Assembly (NCBI RefSeq): GCF_012927345.1
Contig: NZ_JABBGJ010000033.1
Coordinates: 62,001-126,000, forward strand
Direction: 5' to 3'
Length of the DNA stretch: 64,000 bases
From: Paraburkholderia polaris
Lineage (GTDB): Bacteria; Pseudomonadota; Gammaproteobacteria; Burkholderiales; Burkholderiaceae
Below the pieces are notes generated by a model. That model saw nothing but the letters and a program-made list of their open reading frames with translations. It was not told the DNA's origin and did no database searches. Shown here one piece after another: positions 44,535 through 54,083 of the stretch (the first letter of the stretch is position 1; the number at the start of each line of letters is the position of its first letter). The position numbers and the translations under genes are program-made.

Positions 44535-45842
44535 TCAGCGATTCACCAACCGCGCCGGAATGAACACGAGAATGAGCACCGCGGATAAGGTCAGCGTGCA
44601 CGCCGTCAGTACGAGCCCGGACGCCAGCGTATGCGTGTAGCCCTTGAGCCAGCCGATCACGGTCGGACTGATGAAGCCCGCCAGGTTGCCGGTGCAGTTG
44701 ATCAGCGCGATCCCCGCCGCCGCGCCGCTTCCGCCGAGGAACGCGGTGGGCAGCGCCCAGAACATCGGCAACGCGGTGACCACGCCGGAGACGGCCAGTG
44801 TGAGCCCGATCATCGACAGCAGCGAACTGTCACCGTTGGCCGCGCACAGGCTGAAACCGCTCGCCGCCACCAACGCAGGCACGACGATATGCCAGCGCCG
44901 TTCGCGTGTGCGGTCCGCGTGGCGCCCCACCGTGATCATCGAAATCAGCGCCACCGAGTAGGGAATCATTGTCAGCAAGCCGATCACCAATGGATCGTCG
45001 ATACCCGTGCCGCGAATGATGGTGGGCTGCCAGAAGCCGATCGCGTACGAGCCCATCACCACGCCGAACAGAACGAGGCACAACAGCCAGACGCGCGCCG
45101 AGCCGAACACCGCGCGCACCGAAGCATGTGTGCGCACCACGGCGTCGGCGTCGATTTCGTCCTGAATCAGGCGCTTTTCTTCGCTGCTGAGCCACTTCGC
45201 GTCAGCGACGCGGTCATCGAGGCAACGATAGATGACGAATCCGAGCACGATCGACGGCAGCGCCTCGACGATGAACAGCCACTGCCATCCTTCGAGGCCC
45301 CACGTGCCGTTGAACGCGTGCATCAGATAGCCGGACAGCGGGCCGCCTAGCAAACCGGAGACCGGAATGCCGGCCATCAGCAGCGCGGTCATCTTGCCGC
45401 GCCGGTGCGAGGGAAACCAGTAGGTGAGGTACAGGATCATGCCGGGAAAGAAACCCGCTTCGGCGACGCCGAGCAGAAAACGCACCACGTAGAACATTAA
45501 AGGGGTGTCCACCCAGGCGGTGACCATCGACAGCAGCGCCCACGTAATCATGATGCGGGCGATCCAGCGCCGCGCACCGAAGCGATGCAACAGCAGATTG
45601 CTCGGCACCTCGAACAGGAAGTAGCCGATGAAGAAGAAGCCGGCGCCGAGGCCGTAAGCCGCTTCGCTGAGATGCAGGCTGTTGAGCATCTGCAGCTTTG
45701 CGAAGCCGACGTTGACGCGATCCAGATAAGCGACCACGTAGCCGACAAACAGCAGCGGCATGAAGCGCCACGCGACACGCCGGAATAGTTGATCGGCCGG
45801 ATTCGCATCGACCGTCGCAGGGTAGGACGTTTGGGTTAACAA
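44535..45842 (-). CDS. MFS transporter, anion:cation symporter (ACS) family
   Basis: This 435-residue protein has 12 transmembrane helices. GYVVAYLDRVNVGFAKLQM in TM1 and GVAEAGFFPGMILYLTYWF in TM4 are diagnostic of ACS-family symporters for sugar acids and other organic anions. TTG 45842 is used as start, with AGGAG seven bases upstream. It lies 94 bp downstream of the DHDPS-like gene, within a sugar-acid-type island, so uptake of the substrate degraded by its neighbours is inferred. Confidence 0.88.
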   Translation of the reverse strand: MLTQTSYPATVDANPADQLFRRVAWRFMPLLFVGYVVAYLDRVNVGFAKLQMLNSLHLSEAAYGLGAGFFFIGYFLFEVPSNLLLHRFGARRWIARIMITWALLSMVTAWVDTPLMFYVVRFLLGVAEAGFFPGMILYLTYWFPSHRRGKMTALLMAGIPVSGLLGGPLSGYLMHAFNGTWGLEGWQWLFIVEALPSIVLGFVIYRCLDDRVADAKWLSSEEKRLIQDEIDADAVVRTHASVRAVFGSARVWLLCLVLFGVVMGSYAIGFWQPTIIRGTGIDDPLVIGLLTMIPYSVALISMITVGRHADRTRERRWHIVVPALVAASGFSLCAANGDSSLLSMIGLTLAVSGVVTALPMFWALPTAFLGGSGAAAGIALINCTGNLAGFISPTVIGWLKGYTHTLASGLVLTACTLTLSAVLILVFIPARLVNR

Positions 45843-45936
45843 GGCTTGTCTCCTGGCCCGCCGTGCTGGTTGTTTTGAAGGCTGGGGCGGGCGAACGATG
45901 TGAGAGTGTACGGGCAGGCAACCCGCGTTTCTATGG

Positions 45937-46896
45937 CTAGGCTGGGCTGGTCTCCTGAGGGTCGGCTGCGAGCGTTGAAGCGTCTTCGATTTCGAAGCCG
46001 ACCTGCGTGAGTGCTTGTTGCAGTTCGTGCTGTTGTGCGTCGTCGAACTCGATCAGCGGCGGGCGCATCGTGGCCCATTGCGGATCGCCCGATTGCCACG
46101 CGATCGCGGCCTTCATCGCGGCGATGATCGGGTAGCGCTGGAATATCGCGCGCGTGTCGTTGAGCCGTTGCTGCTGATCGGCGGCGTCCGCCTCGCGCCA
46201 TGTCTGCGCAAGACGCACGATTGCGGCCGCGTTGACGTTGCCGGTCGCCGTGATGCAACCGGCACCGCCGTTCTGCAGGGTCGGCAGCAGCAGCGTTTCA
46301 GTGCCGGCGATGACGTCAAAGCTGGAGCTCTGGAATTCCTTCAGCAGCGCAGCGGTGTGATTCCAGTCGCCGGAACTGTCCTTGATGCCGGCGATCACGC
46401 CCGGATAGCGCGTGAGCAAACGCTCGATCAATCCGAAGCTGATACCCACCTGAGCGACTGGCGGGATGTGATACAGATAGACGCGCAGGCGTGCATCGGC
46501 CACCGCTTCGATGACTTCGGCAAAGCCGCGAAACAGACCTTCATCGCTCACGCCTTTGTAGAAAAACGGCGGCAGCATCAGTACGCCGACGCACCCGCCG
46601 CTGACTGCATGGCGGGTGAGTTCGATCGCATCGGGCAGCGCGCATGCGCCCGTGCCCGGCATCATTCGCGCGGGCGGCAAGCCGGCGTCGAGCAAAGCGT
46701 CGAGTAACGCGCGCTTTTCGCTCACGGTCAGCGAGTTCGCTTCCGAGTTGGTGCCGAACACGGCCAGCCCCACGCCCTGGCGTAACAGCCAGCGGCAATG
46801 TTTGACGAAATGGGCGGGCGAGGGCGAGCGGTCGGCGTTGAACGGCGTGAGTACCGGCGACAGGACGCCGCGTAAGCCAGGCGTGGGCGTGCTCAT
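45937..46896 (-). CDS. DHDPS/KDG-aldolase-family lyase
   Basis: This 319-residue TIM barrel keeps the Schiff-base lysine in AGIKDSSGDW (about residue 170) and the Tyr of YLYHIPP (about residue 141). The pyruvate-binding loop is GTNSEANSL instead of the GTTGE of true DapA, pointing to a paralogue acting on keto-deoxy sugar acids. It sits with an enolase-superfamily dehydratase, an ACS symporter and a LysR gene, which suits a dehydratase/aldolase pathway. Confidence 0.85.
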   Translation of the reverse strand: MSTPTPGLRGVLSPVLTPFNADRSPSPAHFVKHCRWLLRQGVGLAVFGTNSEANSLTVSEKRALLDALLDAGLPPARMMPGTGACALPDAIELTRHAVSGGCVGVLMLPPFFYKGVSDEGLFRGFAEVIEAVADARLRVYLYHIPPVAQVGISFGLIERLLTRYPGVIAGIKDSSGDWNHTAALLKEFQSSSFDVIAGTETLLLPTLQNGGAGCITATGNVNAAAIVRLAQTWREADAADQQQRLNDTRAIFQRYPIIAAMKAAIAWQSGDPQWATMRPPLIEFDDAQQHELQQALTQVGFEIEDASTLAADPQETSPA

Positions 46897-47033
46897 GGGA
46901 ATGTCTCCTTCGATGTTTATGTTGGTCGCGTCCTTGAATGCCCGGCAGGCCGGTGCGAGGCACTCAGGCGCCGAGGCAGTATTGCGTGACCGTGAACAGC
47001 GAAGAAGCGCGAGCCGCTTGCTTCAAACCTTAG

Positions 47034-47927
47034 TTATTTTTGTGTCTCGCCGGGCGTGGCGTTCAGTTCCTGCGCGGCCTTGAGAAACGCGTGGACGAGC
47101 CGCATGCGCGCCGACGAGCGCCCCCACAACAAACCGACCACGCGCTTCGGAAACGCATGCGGCAATGGCCATTTCGCGAGCGACAGCCCGGAGAAGCGCG
47201 TCATCAACCAGTCCGGCACCAGCGACACGCCGAGCCCGCGGTCCACCATCACCGCGATTGCGTCGAGCCCATCGAGCTCGCAGCGCTGATGCGGCTGGAT
47301 ACCGTGCTGCCGCAAATACCCATCGGCCAGTTGCCCGCCGACCACGTTGCGGTCGTAGCGCACGAACGGCTCGCGTTGCAGCACGACGTGCGGATCGTCT
47401 ACCTGCATCGACGCGGGCGTCAGCAGCACCAGCGGTTCTTCACGAAACGTGTGCCAATCGCAGCTTTTCGGCAGATCGAAGAGCGGCTGCACCAGCATCG
47501 CCGCATCGAGATCGCCGCTCACCACCTTGCGATAGAGGTCGACCGAGTTGCCCGGCTCCAGGTAGATATCGATCTGTGGATGCCGCGCAAGCAGCCCGGC
47601 CAGTACGTCGGGAATCAGGCTCGTCATCATGGTGGGCGTGCCGCCCAGCCGCAGTTGACCTGCGAGCACCGATTCGTCGTTCAGGTCGGACTTCAGGTCG
47701 CGGATATCGTGCAGGACCGCGCGGGCGCGCTCCAGAATGCGCTCGCCGGCCTCGGTGGTCCCCACGGTGCGGCCCGAACGGCGCACCAGCTTCGCGCCGA
47801 GTTCCTGTTCGAGCATCTTCACGCGCTGCGCGACCGCCGCAGGCGTCAGATCGAGCCTGCGCGCGGCTTCAGCGATCGATCCGAGTTCGACCACGTAGAC
47901 AAAGCTCTGCAGATAGCGCGAGTCCAT
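47034..47927 (-). CDS. LysR-family regulator of the sugar-acid island
   Basis: This 297-residue LysR protein has its HTH at residues ~4-60 (SIAEAARRLDLTPAAVAQRV), followed by an effector-binding domain. It is transcribed divergently from the enolase-superfamily gene, with 127 bp between starts, and in the same direction as the lyase and MFS genes. It is therefore the probable regulator of both sides. Confidence 0.88.
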   Translation of the reverse strand: MDSRYLQSFVYVVELGSIAEAARRLDLTPAAVAQRVKMLEQELGAKLVRRSGRTVGTTEAGERILERARAVLHDIRDLKSDLNDESVLAGQLRLGGTPTMMTSLIPDVLAGLLARHPQIDIYLEPGNSVDLYRKVVSGDLDAAMLVQPLFDLPKSCDWHTFREEPLVLLTPASMQVDDPHVVLQREPFVRYDRNVVGGQLADGYLRQHGIQPHQRCELDGLDAIAVMVDRGLGVSLVPDWLMTRFSGLSLAKWPLPHAFPKRVVGLLWGRSSARMRLVHAFLKAAQELNATPGETQK

Positions 47928-48054
47928 CGAATAGAATTTTTATCTTTTGAAGAAGCCAAAGGATACTGTTTTTGACGCCTCGCGGCTATCACACTTTGAT
48001 CTCACCGAACCCGCATCAGACGCGGACGGCCAGCAAACATGGAGGAGTGTGGAA

Positions 48055-49179
48055 ATGCCTAAGATTGAATCGGTGTCGGTTTGCGCGGCGGTTGTGCCGC
48101 TCGATCGTGTGACCTCGTTTGCGACGCGCACGGTCTCGACGCGTCACTATGGTCTGGTGAAAGTGCGCTCGACCGATGGTGTGGAAGGGATCGGCTTCTG
48201 CTATGTCGGCAGTGCGGGAGGGGAGCTCATGCGCGTGGCCGTCGAGCAATTGCTGGCGCCCGTATTGATCGGCAAGGACTCGTATGCGGTCGAGGGCCTC
48301 TGGCAGGCGATGTATCAGGAGGCGTTACTGCAAGGCCGCGCCGGCACCGTGATGCGCGCAATCAGTATTCTCGATACGGCGCTGTGGGACCTGAATGCGC
48401 GCAGCCACAACGTGCCGCTGCACAAGTACCTCGGCGCGGTCGAACTCGATACCGTACCCGCGTATGCGAGCGGCGGCTATTACCTCGACGGTAAGTCCGC
48501 GGGCATGCTCGGTGAAGAAATGGCGAGCTACGTCGAGATGGGTTTCAAGGCTGTGAAGATGAAGGGCGGCCGCCTCTCGCCACGCGAAGAAGAAGCGCGC
48601 GTGCGCGCCGCACGCGAAGCGATCGGCCCGGATGTCGAGCTGATGATCGACATCAACAACGGCTGGACCGACACCACCCAGGCCTTGCAGCATCTGCGGC
48701 GGATCGAGCAATACGATCCCTACTTTGTGGAAGAGCCTTTTTCCCCTGACGATATCGACAACCACGCGCGCCTCGCCAAACTCACGCGCGTGCCGGTGGC
48801 GACGGGTGAAATCGGCTATGGCCGCTGGTATCACAAGGAGCTGCTCGACAAGGGCGGCGCGGCGATTCTGCAAACGGATGCGGTGGTGTGTGGCGGCATC
48901 AGCGAATGGCGGCGAATTGCGGCGACTGCCGCGAGCTACGGCGTGGTGATGTGCCCGCACTGGTTCCATGACGTGCATGCGCCGTTGGTTGCGGCCACAC
49001 CTAATGCTCGCTATGTCGAGTACTTCTGGAACGATCAGGTGCTCAATTTTCGTCGCCTGATCGATCGCCAACTCGACCACAAGAACGGGCGCATCGTGCT
49101 GCATCAGACGCCGGGCCTCGGCTTCGACTTCGACGAGCGTGAGGTCGCGAAGTACGGCAAGTGGACGGTGATCGCCTAG
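48055..49179 (+). CDS. Mandelate racemase/muconate lactonizing enzyme-family dehydratase
   Basis: This 374-residue enolase-superfamily protein has a capping domain (residues ~1-120) and a barrel. The barrel holds the K-x-K base (FKAVKMKGG), metal ligands in DINNGW, VEEPF and ATGEIGYG, and a catalytic His in CPHWFHDVHAP, as in the mandelate racemase subgroup. A sugar-acid dehydratase role is inferred from the neighbouring lyase and symporter. ATG 48055 follows GGAGGAG, which overrules the longer frame. Confidence 0.88.
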   Translation: MPKIESVSVCAAVVPLDRVTSFATRTVSTRHYGLVKVRSTDGVEGIGFCYVGSAGGELMRVAVEQLLAPVLIGKDSYAVEGLWQAMYQEALLQGRAGTVMRAISILDTALWDLNARSHNVPLHKYLGAVELDTVPAYASGGYYLDGKSAGMLGEEMASYVEMGFKAVKMKGGRLSPREEEARVRAAREAIGPDVELMIDINNGWTDTTQALQHLRRIEQYDPYFVEEPFSPDDIDNHARLAKLTRVPVATGEIGYGRWYHKELLDKGGAAILQTDAVVCGGISEWRRIAATAASYGVVMCPHWFHDVHAPLVAATPNARYVEYFWNDQVLNFRRLIDRQLDHKNGRIVLHQTPGLGFDFDEREVAKYGKWTVIA

Positions 49180-49191
49180 GCGCGAGTCGAA

Positions 49192-49237
49192 CGTAAGGTA
49201 TTTGCATGACTCAAATCTGCGCGTAAGGTATTAGCAT
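49192..49237. repeat. Pair of 16-bp direct repeats
   Basis: CGTAAGGTATTTGCAT (49192-49207) recurs at 49222-49237 with one mismatch, exactly 30 bp on, i.e. about three helical turns. It lies between the dehydratase and the efflux operon (49180-49593), a stretch with no gene. Confidence 0.7.
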
Positions 49238-49251
49238 TGCGCAATAAATTA

Positions 49252-49292
49252 TAAAGGTGTGTCTCGCGTTACTTTGGCGAGGCATACCTTTA
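49252..49292 (+). terminator. Strong stem-loop downstream of the dehydratase gene
   Basis: TAAAGGTGTGTCTCGC pairs with GCGAGGCATACCTTTA over 16 positions (two as G-U in RNA) around a 9-nt loop. It lies 72 bp after the stop. There is no U-run beyond the UUUA in the stem, so it may be a terminator or an mRNA-end structure. The remaining ~300 bp to the RND start hold nothing I recognise. Confidence 0.5.
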
Positions 49293-49593
49293 ATTGCCCC
49301 CTTAAAATCGCCTATCTACACTTCATCAAACGTTTGCGTCTCCCGAGGCAGCGGGTGTTTGAAGTGTAGCCAATCCTTACATTAGCCTTCCTGACAATTT
49401 AGCCATTTTCGCGCCATGCAGGCGTTGGTGCTACCGATCTAGCATACGATCTGATTCACCGGGAGAGGCGCGGGTATTATCCCCGGCAACATGTCTTCAT
49501 GTTCGCCGGCTTCGGCATTTCGAATGCTGAAATAGCGCGACCTTCCAGTCACGGCGGTTCATTTCCTTATCGGCATTCTCTCGGGCGCGTTTC

Positions 49594-52500
49594 ATGTGGA
49601 TCGTCAACGTTGCGCTTAAGCGGCCATACACGTTCATCGTGATGGCCATTCTGATCTTGCTGGCGACGCCATTCGTGCTGTTGACCACGCCGGTCGACGT
49701 GCTGCCGGAAATCAATATTCCGGTGGTCAGCATCATCTGGAATTACACGGGCTTGTCGGCCGAAGACATGGCCAACCGCATCACGTCCGTCAACGAGCGC
49801 AGTCTGACCACCACCGTCAACGACATCGAGCACATCGAATCACAGTCGCTGGCGGGCATCACGATCCTCAAGGTGTTCCTGCAGCCGAACGCGAACATCC
49901 AGACCGCGATTGCGCAGACGGTGGCCGTCGAGCAGGCACAGCTCAAGCAGATGCCGCCGGGCGCGACGCCGCCCTTGGTGATCAGTTACTCGGCTTCCAG
50001 CATCCCGGTGATCCAGCTCGGCTTGTCGAGCCCGAAGCTCTCCGAGCAGGCGCTCAACGACACTGCGCTGAACTTCCTGCGCCCGCAACTGGTGACGATT
50101 CCGGGCGCGGCCGTGCCGTATCCGTACGGCGGCAAATCGCGGCTGATCTCGGTCGACCTCGACACGCGCGCGTTGCTCGCCAAAGGCCTGACGCCTTCGG
50201 ATGTGGTCAACGCGTTCAATGCGCAAAACCTGATTCTGCCAACCGGCACGGCCAAGATCGGGCCGAAGGAATACACGATCAATATGAACGGCTCGCCCGC
50301 TACGGTGGAAGGGCTCAACGACATTCCGGTGCGCACGCTCAATGGCGCGACGACCTATCTGCGTGAAGTGGCTCACGTGCGCGACGGCTTCTCTCCGCAG
50401 ACCAATATCGTGCGGCAGGACGGACACCGAGGTGTGTTGATATCGGTGCTGAAGAACGGCAGTGCGTCGACGCTCTCGATCGTCAATACGCTGCAAGGCC
50501 TGCTGCCGAGCGCGCGCGCCGCGTTGCCGCCGGACCTGAACATCACGGCCTTGTTCGATCAGTCTGTGTTCGTGAAAGCGGCGGTGCAGGGTGTGGTGCG
50601 TGAGGCGCTGGTCGCCGCCGCGTTGACCGCTGCGATGATTCTGCTGTTCCTCGGCAATTGGCGCAGCACCTGCATCATCGCGATTTCGATTCCGCTGTCG
50701 ATTCTGTCCTCGCTGATCGCACTGCACGCGCTCGGGCAAACCATCAACATCATGACGCTGGGCGGCCTTGCACTGGCGGTCGGGATTCTGGTCGACGATG
50801 CGACGGTGACGATCGAGAATATCGAACGGCATTTGCATATGGGCACGAATCTGCACGATGCGATTCTCGACGGCGCCGGCGAAATTGCGATCCCGGCACT
50901 CGTCTCGACGTTATGTATTTGTATCGTGTTCGTGCCGATGTTCTTCCTGACCGGCGTCGCGCGTTATCTGTTCGTGCCGCTCGCCGAAGCGGTGGTGTTC
51001 GCAATGCTCGCCTCGTACATCCTGTCGCGTACGCTGGTGCCGACTATGGCGATGCTGTTGATGGGCCACGCGCACAAGCCCAAAGCCGGTGCCAGGCCGA
51101 ATCTGTTCATGCGGCTCTATCATCGCTTCGACGCCGGTTTCGAGCGCATGCGTGCCGCGTACATCATGATTCTCAGCAGCGTGCTGGTGCGCCGGGGGCG
51201 GTTCGGCACTTTGTTCCTCGGTTTCTGCGTCGTGTCGATGGGACTGGTTTTCGTGCTCGGCGAAGACTTCTTTCCGAGCGTCGACGCGGGCGACATTCGT
51301 CTCCACATGCGTGCGCCGACCGGCACGCGCATCGAGGAAACCGCGCGTCTCGCGGACCAGGTCGAGAACGTGATCCGCGAGGTCGTGCCGGCCGAGGAGC
51401 TCGGCACGATTCTCGATAACCTCGGCTTGCCGTATAGCGGTATCAATCTCTCGTATAGCAACGCGGGCACGATCGGCACGCTCGACGGCGAAATTCAGGT
51501 GGCCTTGAAAGAGGACCACAAGCCGACGCAGATCTATATGGACAAGCTGCGCGCGATCCTGCCGCAGCGCTTTCCGGGCGTCGAGTTCTTCTTTCAACCG
51601 GCCGACATCGTCACGCAGATTCTTAACTTCGGCCTGCCCGCCGCGGTTGACGTGCAGATTTCCGGCGCGGATCAACAGGGCAACTTCGACGTTGCGCGCA
51701 AGCTGCTGAAACAGGTGCGGATGATTCCCGGCACCGTCGATACCCACATCCAGCAGAAGCTGGACGAGCCGGCGATCAATCTTCAGATGGATCGCACCCG
51801 GCTGCAACAACTCAATCTGAGCGCGAGCAATGTGGCGCAAAATGTGCTCATTTCCCTGTCAGGTAGTTCGCAAACTTCGCCGGGTTTCTGGTTCAACAAC
51901 AAGAACGGCGTCGAATACAGCGTTGCGGTGCAAACGCCGCAGTATCAGGTGTCGTCGATCGATGAATTGTTGCGCACGCCTGTCTCGGGCTCGGCCAACG
52001 GTCCGACGCAACTGCTCGGCAACCTCGTGCGGGTCTCGCCGCAGAATCAGTTCGCGGAAGTCACGCACTACAACATCAGGCCGGTGATCGACCTGTACGT
52101 GAGCGTTGAAAAGCGTGACTTGGGCAGCGTGGCCGCTCAGGTCGACAAACTGGTGAACTACGCGCGGGCCTCGCTGCCGCGCGGTAGTCAGATCATCTTG
52201 CGCGGGCAGGTGCAGACCATGCGCAGTTCGTTCTTCGGTCTCGGGATCGGCGTGGCGATGGCGATCGTGCTGGTGTACCTGCTGATCGTGGTGAATTTCC
52301 AGTCGTGGGTCGATCCGCTGATCATCATCAGCGCCTTGCCCGCGGCGCTGGCAGGCATCATGTGGATGCTGTTCCTGACCGGTACGCATTTGAGCGTGCC
52401 CGCCTTGACCGGCGCGATCATGACGATGGGTGTCGCCACCGCCAACAGTATTTTGATGGTGTCGTTCGCGCGCCAGCGGCTCTCTGCCGGTGCACCGCCG

Positions 52501-52818
52501 CTCACCGCCGCGCTCGAAGCCGGTGCAAGCCGGATCAGGCCGGTGCTGATGACCGCGTTCGCGATGATCATCGGCATGATTCCGATGGCGCTCGGTCTCG
52601 GCGAGGGTGCCGAGCAGAACGCGCCGCTTGGCCGCGCGGTGATCGGTGGATTGTTGTTCGCCACCGTGTCTACGCTGTTCTTCGTGCCACTGGTGTTCGC
52701 GGGCATTCATACCCGGCTCGCGCGGAGCCACCGCGACGATGACGACGCAGACACGACGGGCGGCCACGGCAACGACAGCCCTGCGCCGGACCACGGCGGC
52801 GAAGGCAAACCCGCGTAA
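49594..52818 (+). CDS. RND efflux pump inner-membrane transporter
   Basis: This 1074-residue RND transporter has 12 transmembrane helices and two large periplasmic loops. TM4 carries the proton-relay Asp pair in GILVDDATVTIENIERH, and FFLTGVARYLFVPLAEAVVF follows. The sequence fits the HAE/MdtBC-like branch rather than the heavy-metal CusA branch. It is first in its operon, ahead of the adaptor, which reverses the usual order. The C-terminus ends in a polar D/H-rich tail. Substrates unknown. Confidence 0.92.
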   Translation: MWIVNVALKRPYTFIVMAILILLATPFVLLTTPVDVLPEINIPVVSIIWNYTGLSAEDMANRITSVNERSLTTTVNDIEHIESQSLAGITILKVFLQPNANIQTAIAQTVAVEQAQLKQMPPGATPPLVISYSASSIPVIQLGLSSPKLSEQALNDTALNFLRPQLVTIPGAAVPYPYGGKSRLISVDLDTRALLAKGLTPSDVVNAFNAQNLILPTGTAKIGPKEYTINMNGSPATVEGLNDIPVRTLNGATTYLREVAHVRDGFSPQTNIVRQDGHRGVLISVLKNGSASTLSIVNTLQGLLPSARAALPPDLNITALFDQSVFVKAAVQGVVREALVAAALTAAMILLFLGNWRSTCIIAISIPLSILSSLIALHALGQTINIMTLGGLALAVGILVDDATVTIENIERHLHMGTNLHDAILDGAGEIAIPALVSTLCICIVFVPMFFLTGVARYLFVPLAEAVVFAMLASYILSRTLVPTMAMLLMGHAHKPKAGARPNLFMRLYHRFDAGFERMRAAYIMILSSVLVRRGRFGTLFLGFCVVSMGLVFVLGEDFFPSVDAGDIRLHMRAPTGTRIEETARLADQVENVIREVVPAEELGTILDNLGLPYSGINLSYSNAGTIGTLDGEIQVALKEDHKPTQIYMDKLRAILPQRFPGVEFFFQPADIVTQILNFGLPAAVDVQISGADQQGNFDVARKLLKQVRMIPGTVDTHIQQKLDEPAINLQMDRTRLQQLNLSASNVAQNVLISLSGSSQTSPGFWFNNKNGVEYSVAVQTPQYQVSSIDELLRTPVSGSANGPTQLLGNLVRVSPQNQFAEVTHYNIRPVIDLYVSVEKRDLGSVAAQVDKLVNYARASLPRGSQIILRGQVQTMRSSFFGLGIGVAMAIVLVYLLIVVNFQSWVDPLIIISALPAALAGIMWMLFLTGTHLSVPALTGAIMTMGVATANSILMVSFARQRLSAGAPPLTAALEAGASRIRPVLMTAFAMIIGMIPMALGLGEGAEQNAPLGRAVIGGLLFATVSTLFFVPLVFAGIHTRLARSHRDDDDADTTGGHGNDSPAPDHGGEGKPA

Positions 52819-52859
52819 CATTAAATGTAAATGACGGCTGACTGAGATGGCTGACTGAG

Positions 52860-54083
52860 ATGACCGAAAAAACTCATGCATCGCTGGCGATTCCCTCGCG
52901 AGAGACCGAAGGCGGCCACGCCTTGCCGCCGCGTAGTCGCGAATGGAAACGCGCCAAAATCGCCATCTGGATCGTGCTCGCGCTGCTCGCCGTGGGCGCA
53001 TTGCGCACGGTGATCGCGGATGTTCTGCAAAGCCGCTCGGTTGCTGAAACGACGAAGCAGAACGCCACGCAGTATGTGAACGTGGTGAGTCCGACGCAAA
53101 CGGACGGCGGCGGCAACACCTTGTTGCCGGGGACCTTGCGCGGTTTTGTCGAATCGCCGATTTACGCGCGCTCCACGGGTTATCTGCTGCACTGGTATGC
53201 CGATATCGGCACACGCGTGAAGCAGGGGCAACTGCTCGCCGATCTGGATACGCCGGAAATCGATCAGGAACTCGCGCAGGCATTGGCGCAGCGTGAGCAA
53301 AGCAGTTCGAGTCTCGGCCTCGCCAAAAGCTCGATGGAACGCTGGCAGCAGTTGCGTCAACGCGATGCGGTCTCACAGCAGGAGCTCGACGAACGGCAGA
53401 GCACCTACACGCAGGACGTCGCCAACCTCGCCGCCGCCGATGCCAATGTGAAACGCCTGCAGCAACTCGAATCGTTCAAGCGTATCGTCGCGCCGTTTTC
53501 GGGCGTGGTCACGCAGCGCAACGTCGATGTCGGCGACCTGATCGACGCGGGCAGCGGCACGAGCCGCGCGCTGTTCGCACTGGCGCAATCGGATCCGCTG
53601 CGGGTCTATGTGCAACTGCCGCAGGCGTACGCGCAAAACGTGTCGGTCGGACAGAAAGTCGTGGTCACGCAGGCCGAATTGCCGGGTCAGCAGTTCCACG
53701 GCACGATCACGCACATCTCCGGCGCGATCGACGTGCCGACCCGCTCGCTGCAAATCGAAGTGACCTTGCCGAATCCTGACGACAAGCTGAGGCCCGGCGC
53801 GTATGTCCAGGTGGCCGTGCCGGCGGTTGCCCATGCGCAATTGATGGTGCCGGGCAATGCCTTGCTGTTTCGCGCCGAAGGGCCGCGGCTCGCGGTGGTC
53901 GATGCGAAGGGTAATGTGGCGTTGCGCAAAGTCGTGATCGCGCAGGACCTGGGGCAGTCGCTCGAAATCGAAAGCGGGATCGAGGCGAACGACAAGGTCA
54001 TCATCAATCCGAGCGATTCGATCGCGGACGGCGATCATGTGCAGATCACGCAGCCGCAGAAGAACGGCAAGGGGGCGTCGTGA
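52860..54083 (+). CDS. RND efflux periplasmic adaptor (MFP)
   Basis: This 407-residue membrane-fusion protein has an N-terminal anchor helix (IAIWIVLALLAVGALRTVIA, about residues 33-52). A lipoyl half-motif (GYLLHWYADIGTRVKQGQLL) leads into a helical hairpin and a second lipoyl half (APFSGVVTQRNVDVGDLI), and a beta-barrel domain comes last. No clear ribosome site precedes ATG 52860. Instead, two 13-bp copies of GGCTGACTGAGAT abut it. Stop overlaps the next gene. Confidence 0.9.
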   Translation: MTEKTHASLAIPSRETEGGHALPPRSREWKRAKIAIWIVLALLAVGALRTVIADVLQSRSVAETTKQNATQYVNVVSPTQTDGGGNTLLPGTLRGFVESPIYARSTGYLLHWYADIGTRVKQGQLLADLDTPEIDQELAQALAQREQSSSSLGLAKSSMERWQQLRQRDAVSQQELDERQSTYTQDVANLAAADANVKRLQQLESFKRIVAPFSGVVTQRNVDVGDLIDAGSGTSRALFALAQSDPLRVYVQLPQAYAQNVSVGQKVVVTQAELPGQQFHGTITHISGAIDVPTRSLQIEVTLPNPDDKLRPGAYVQVAVPAVAHAQLMVPGNALLFRAEGPRLAVVDAKGNVALRKVVIAQDLGQSLEIESGIEANDKVIINPSDSIADGDHVQITQPQKNGKGAS

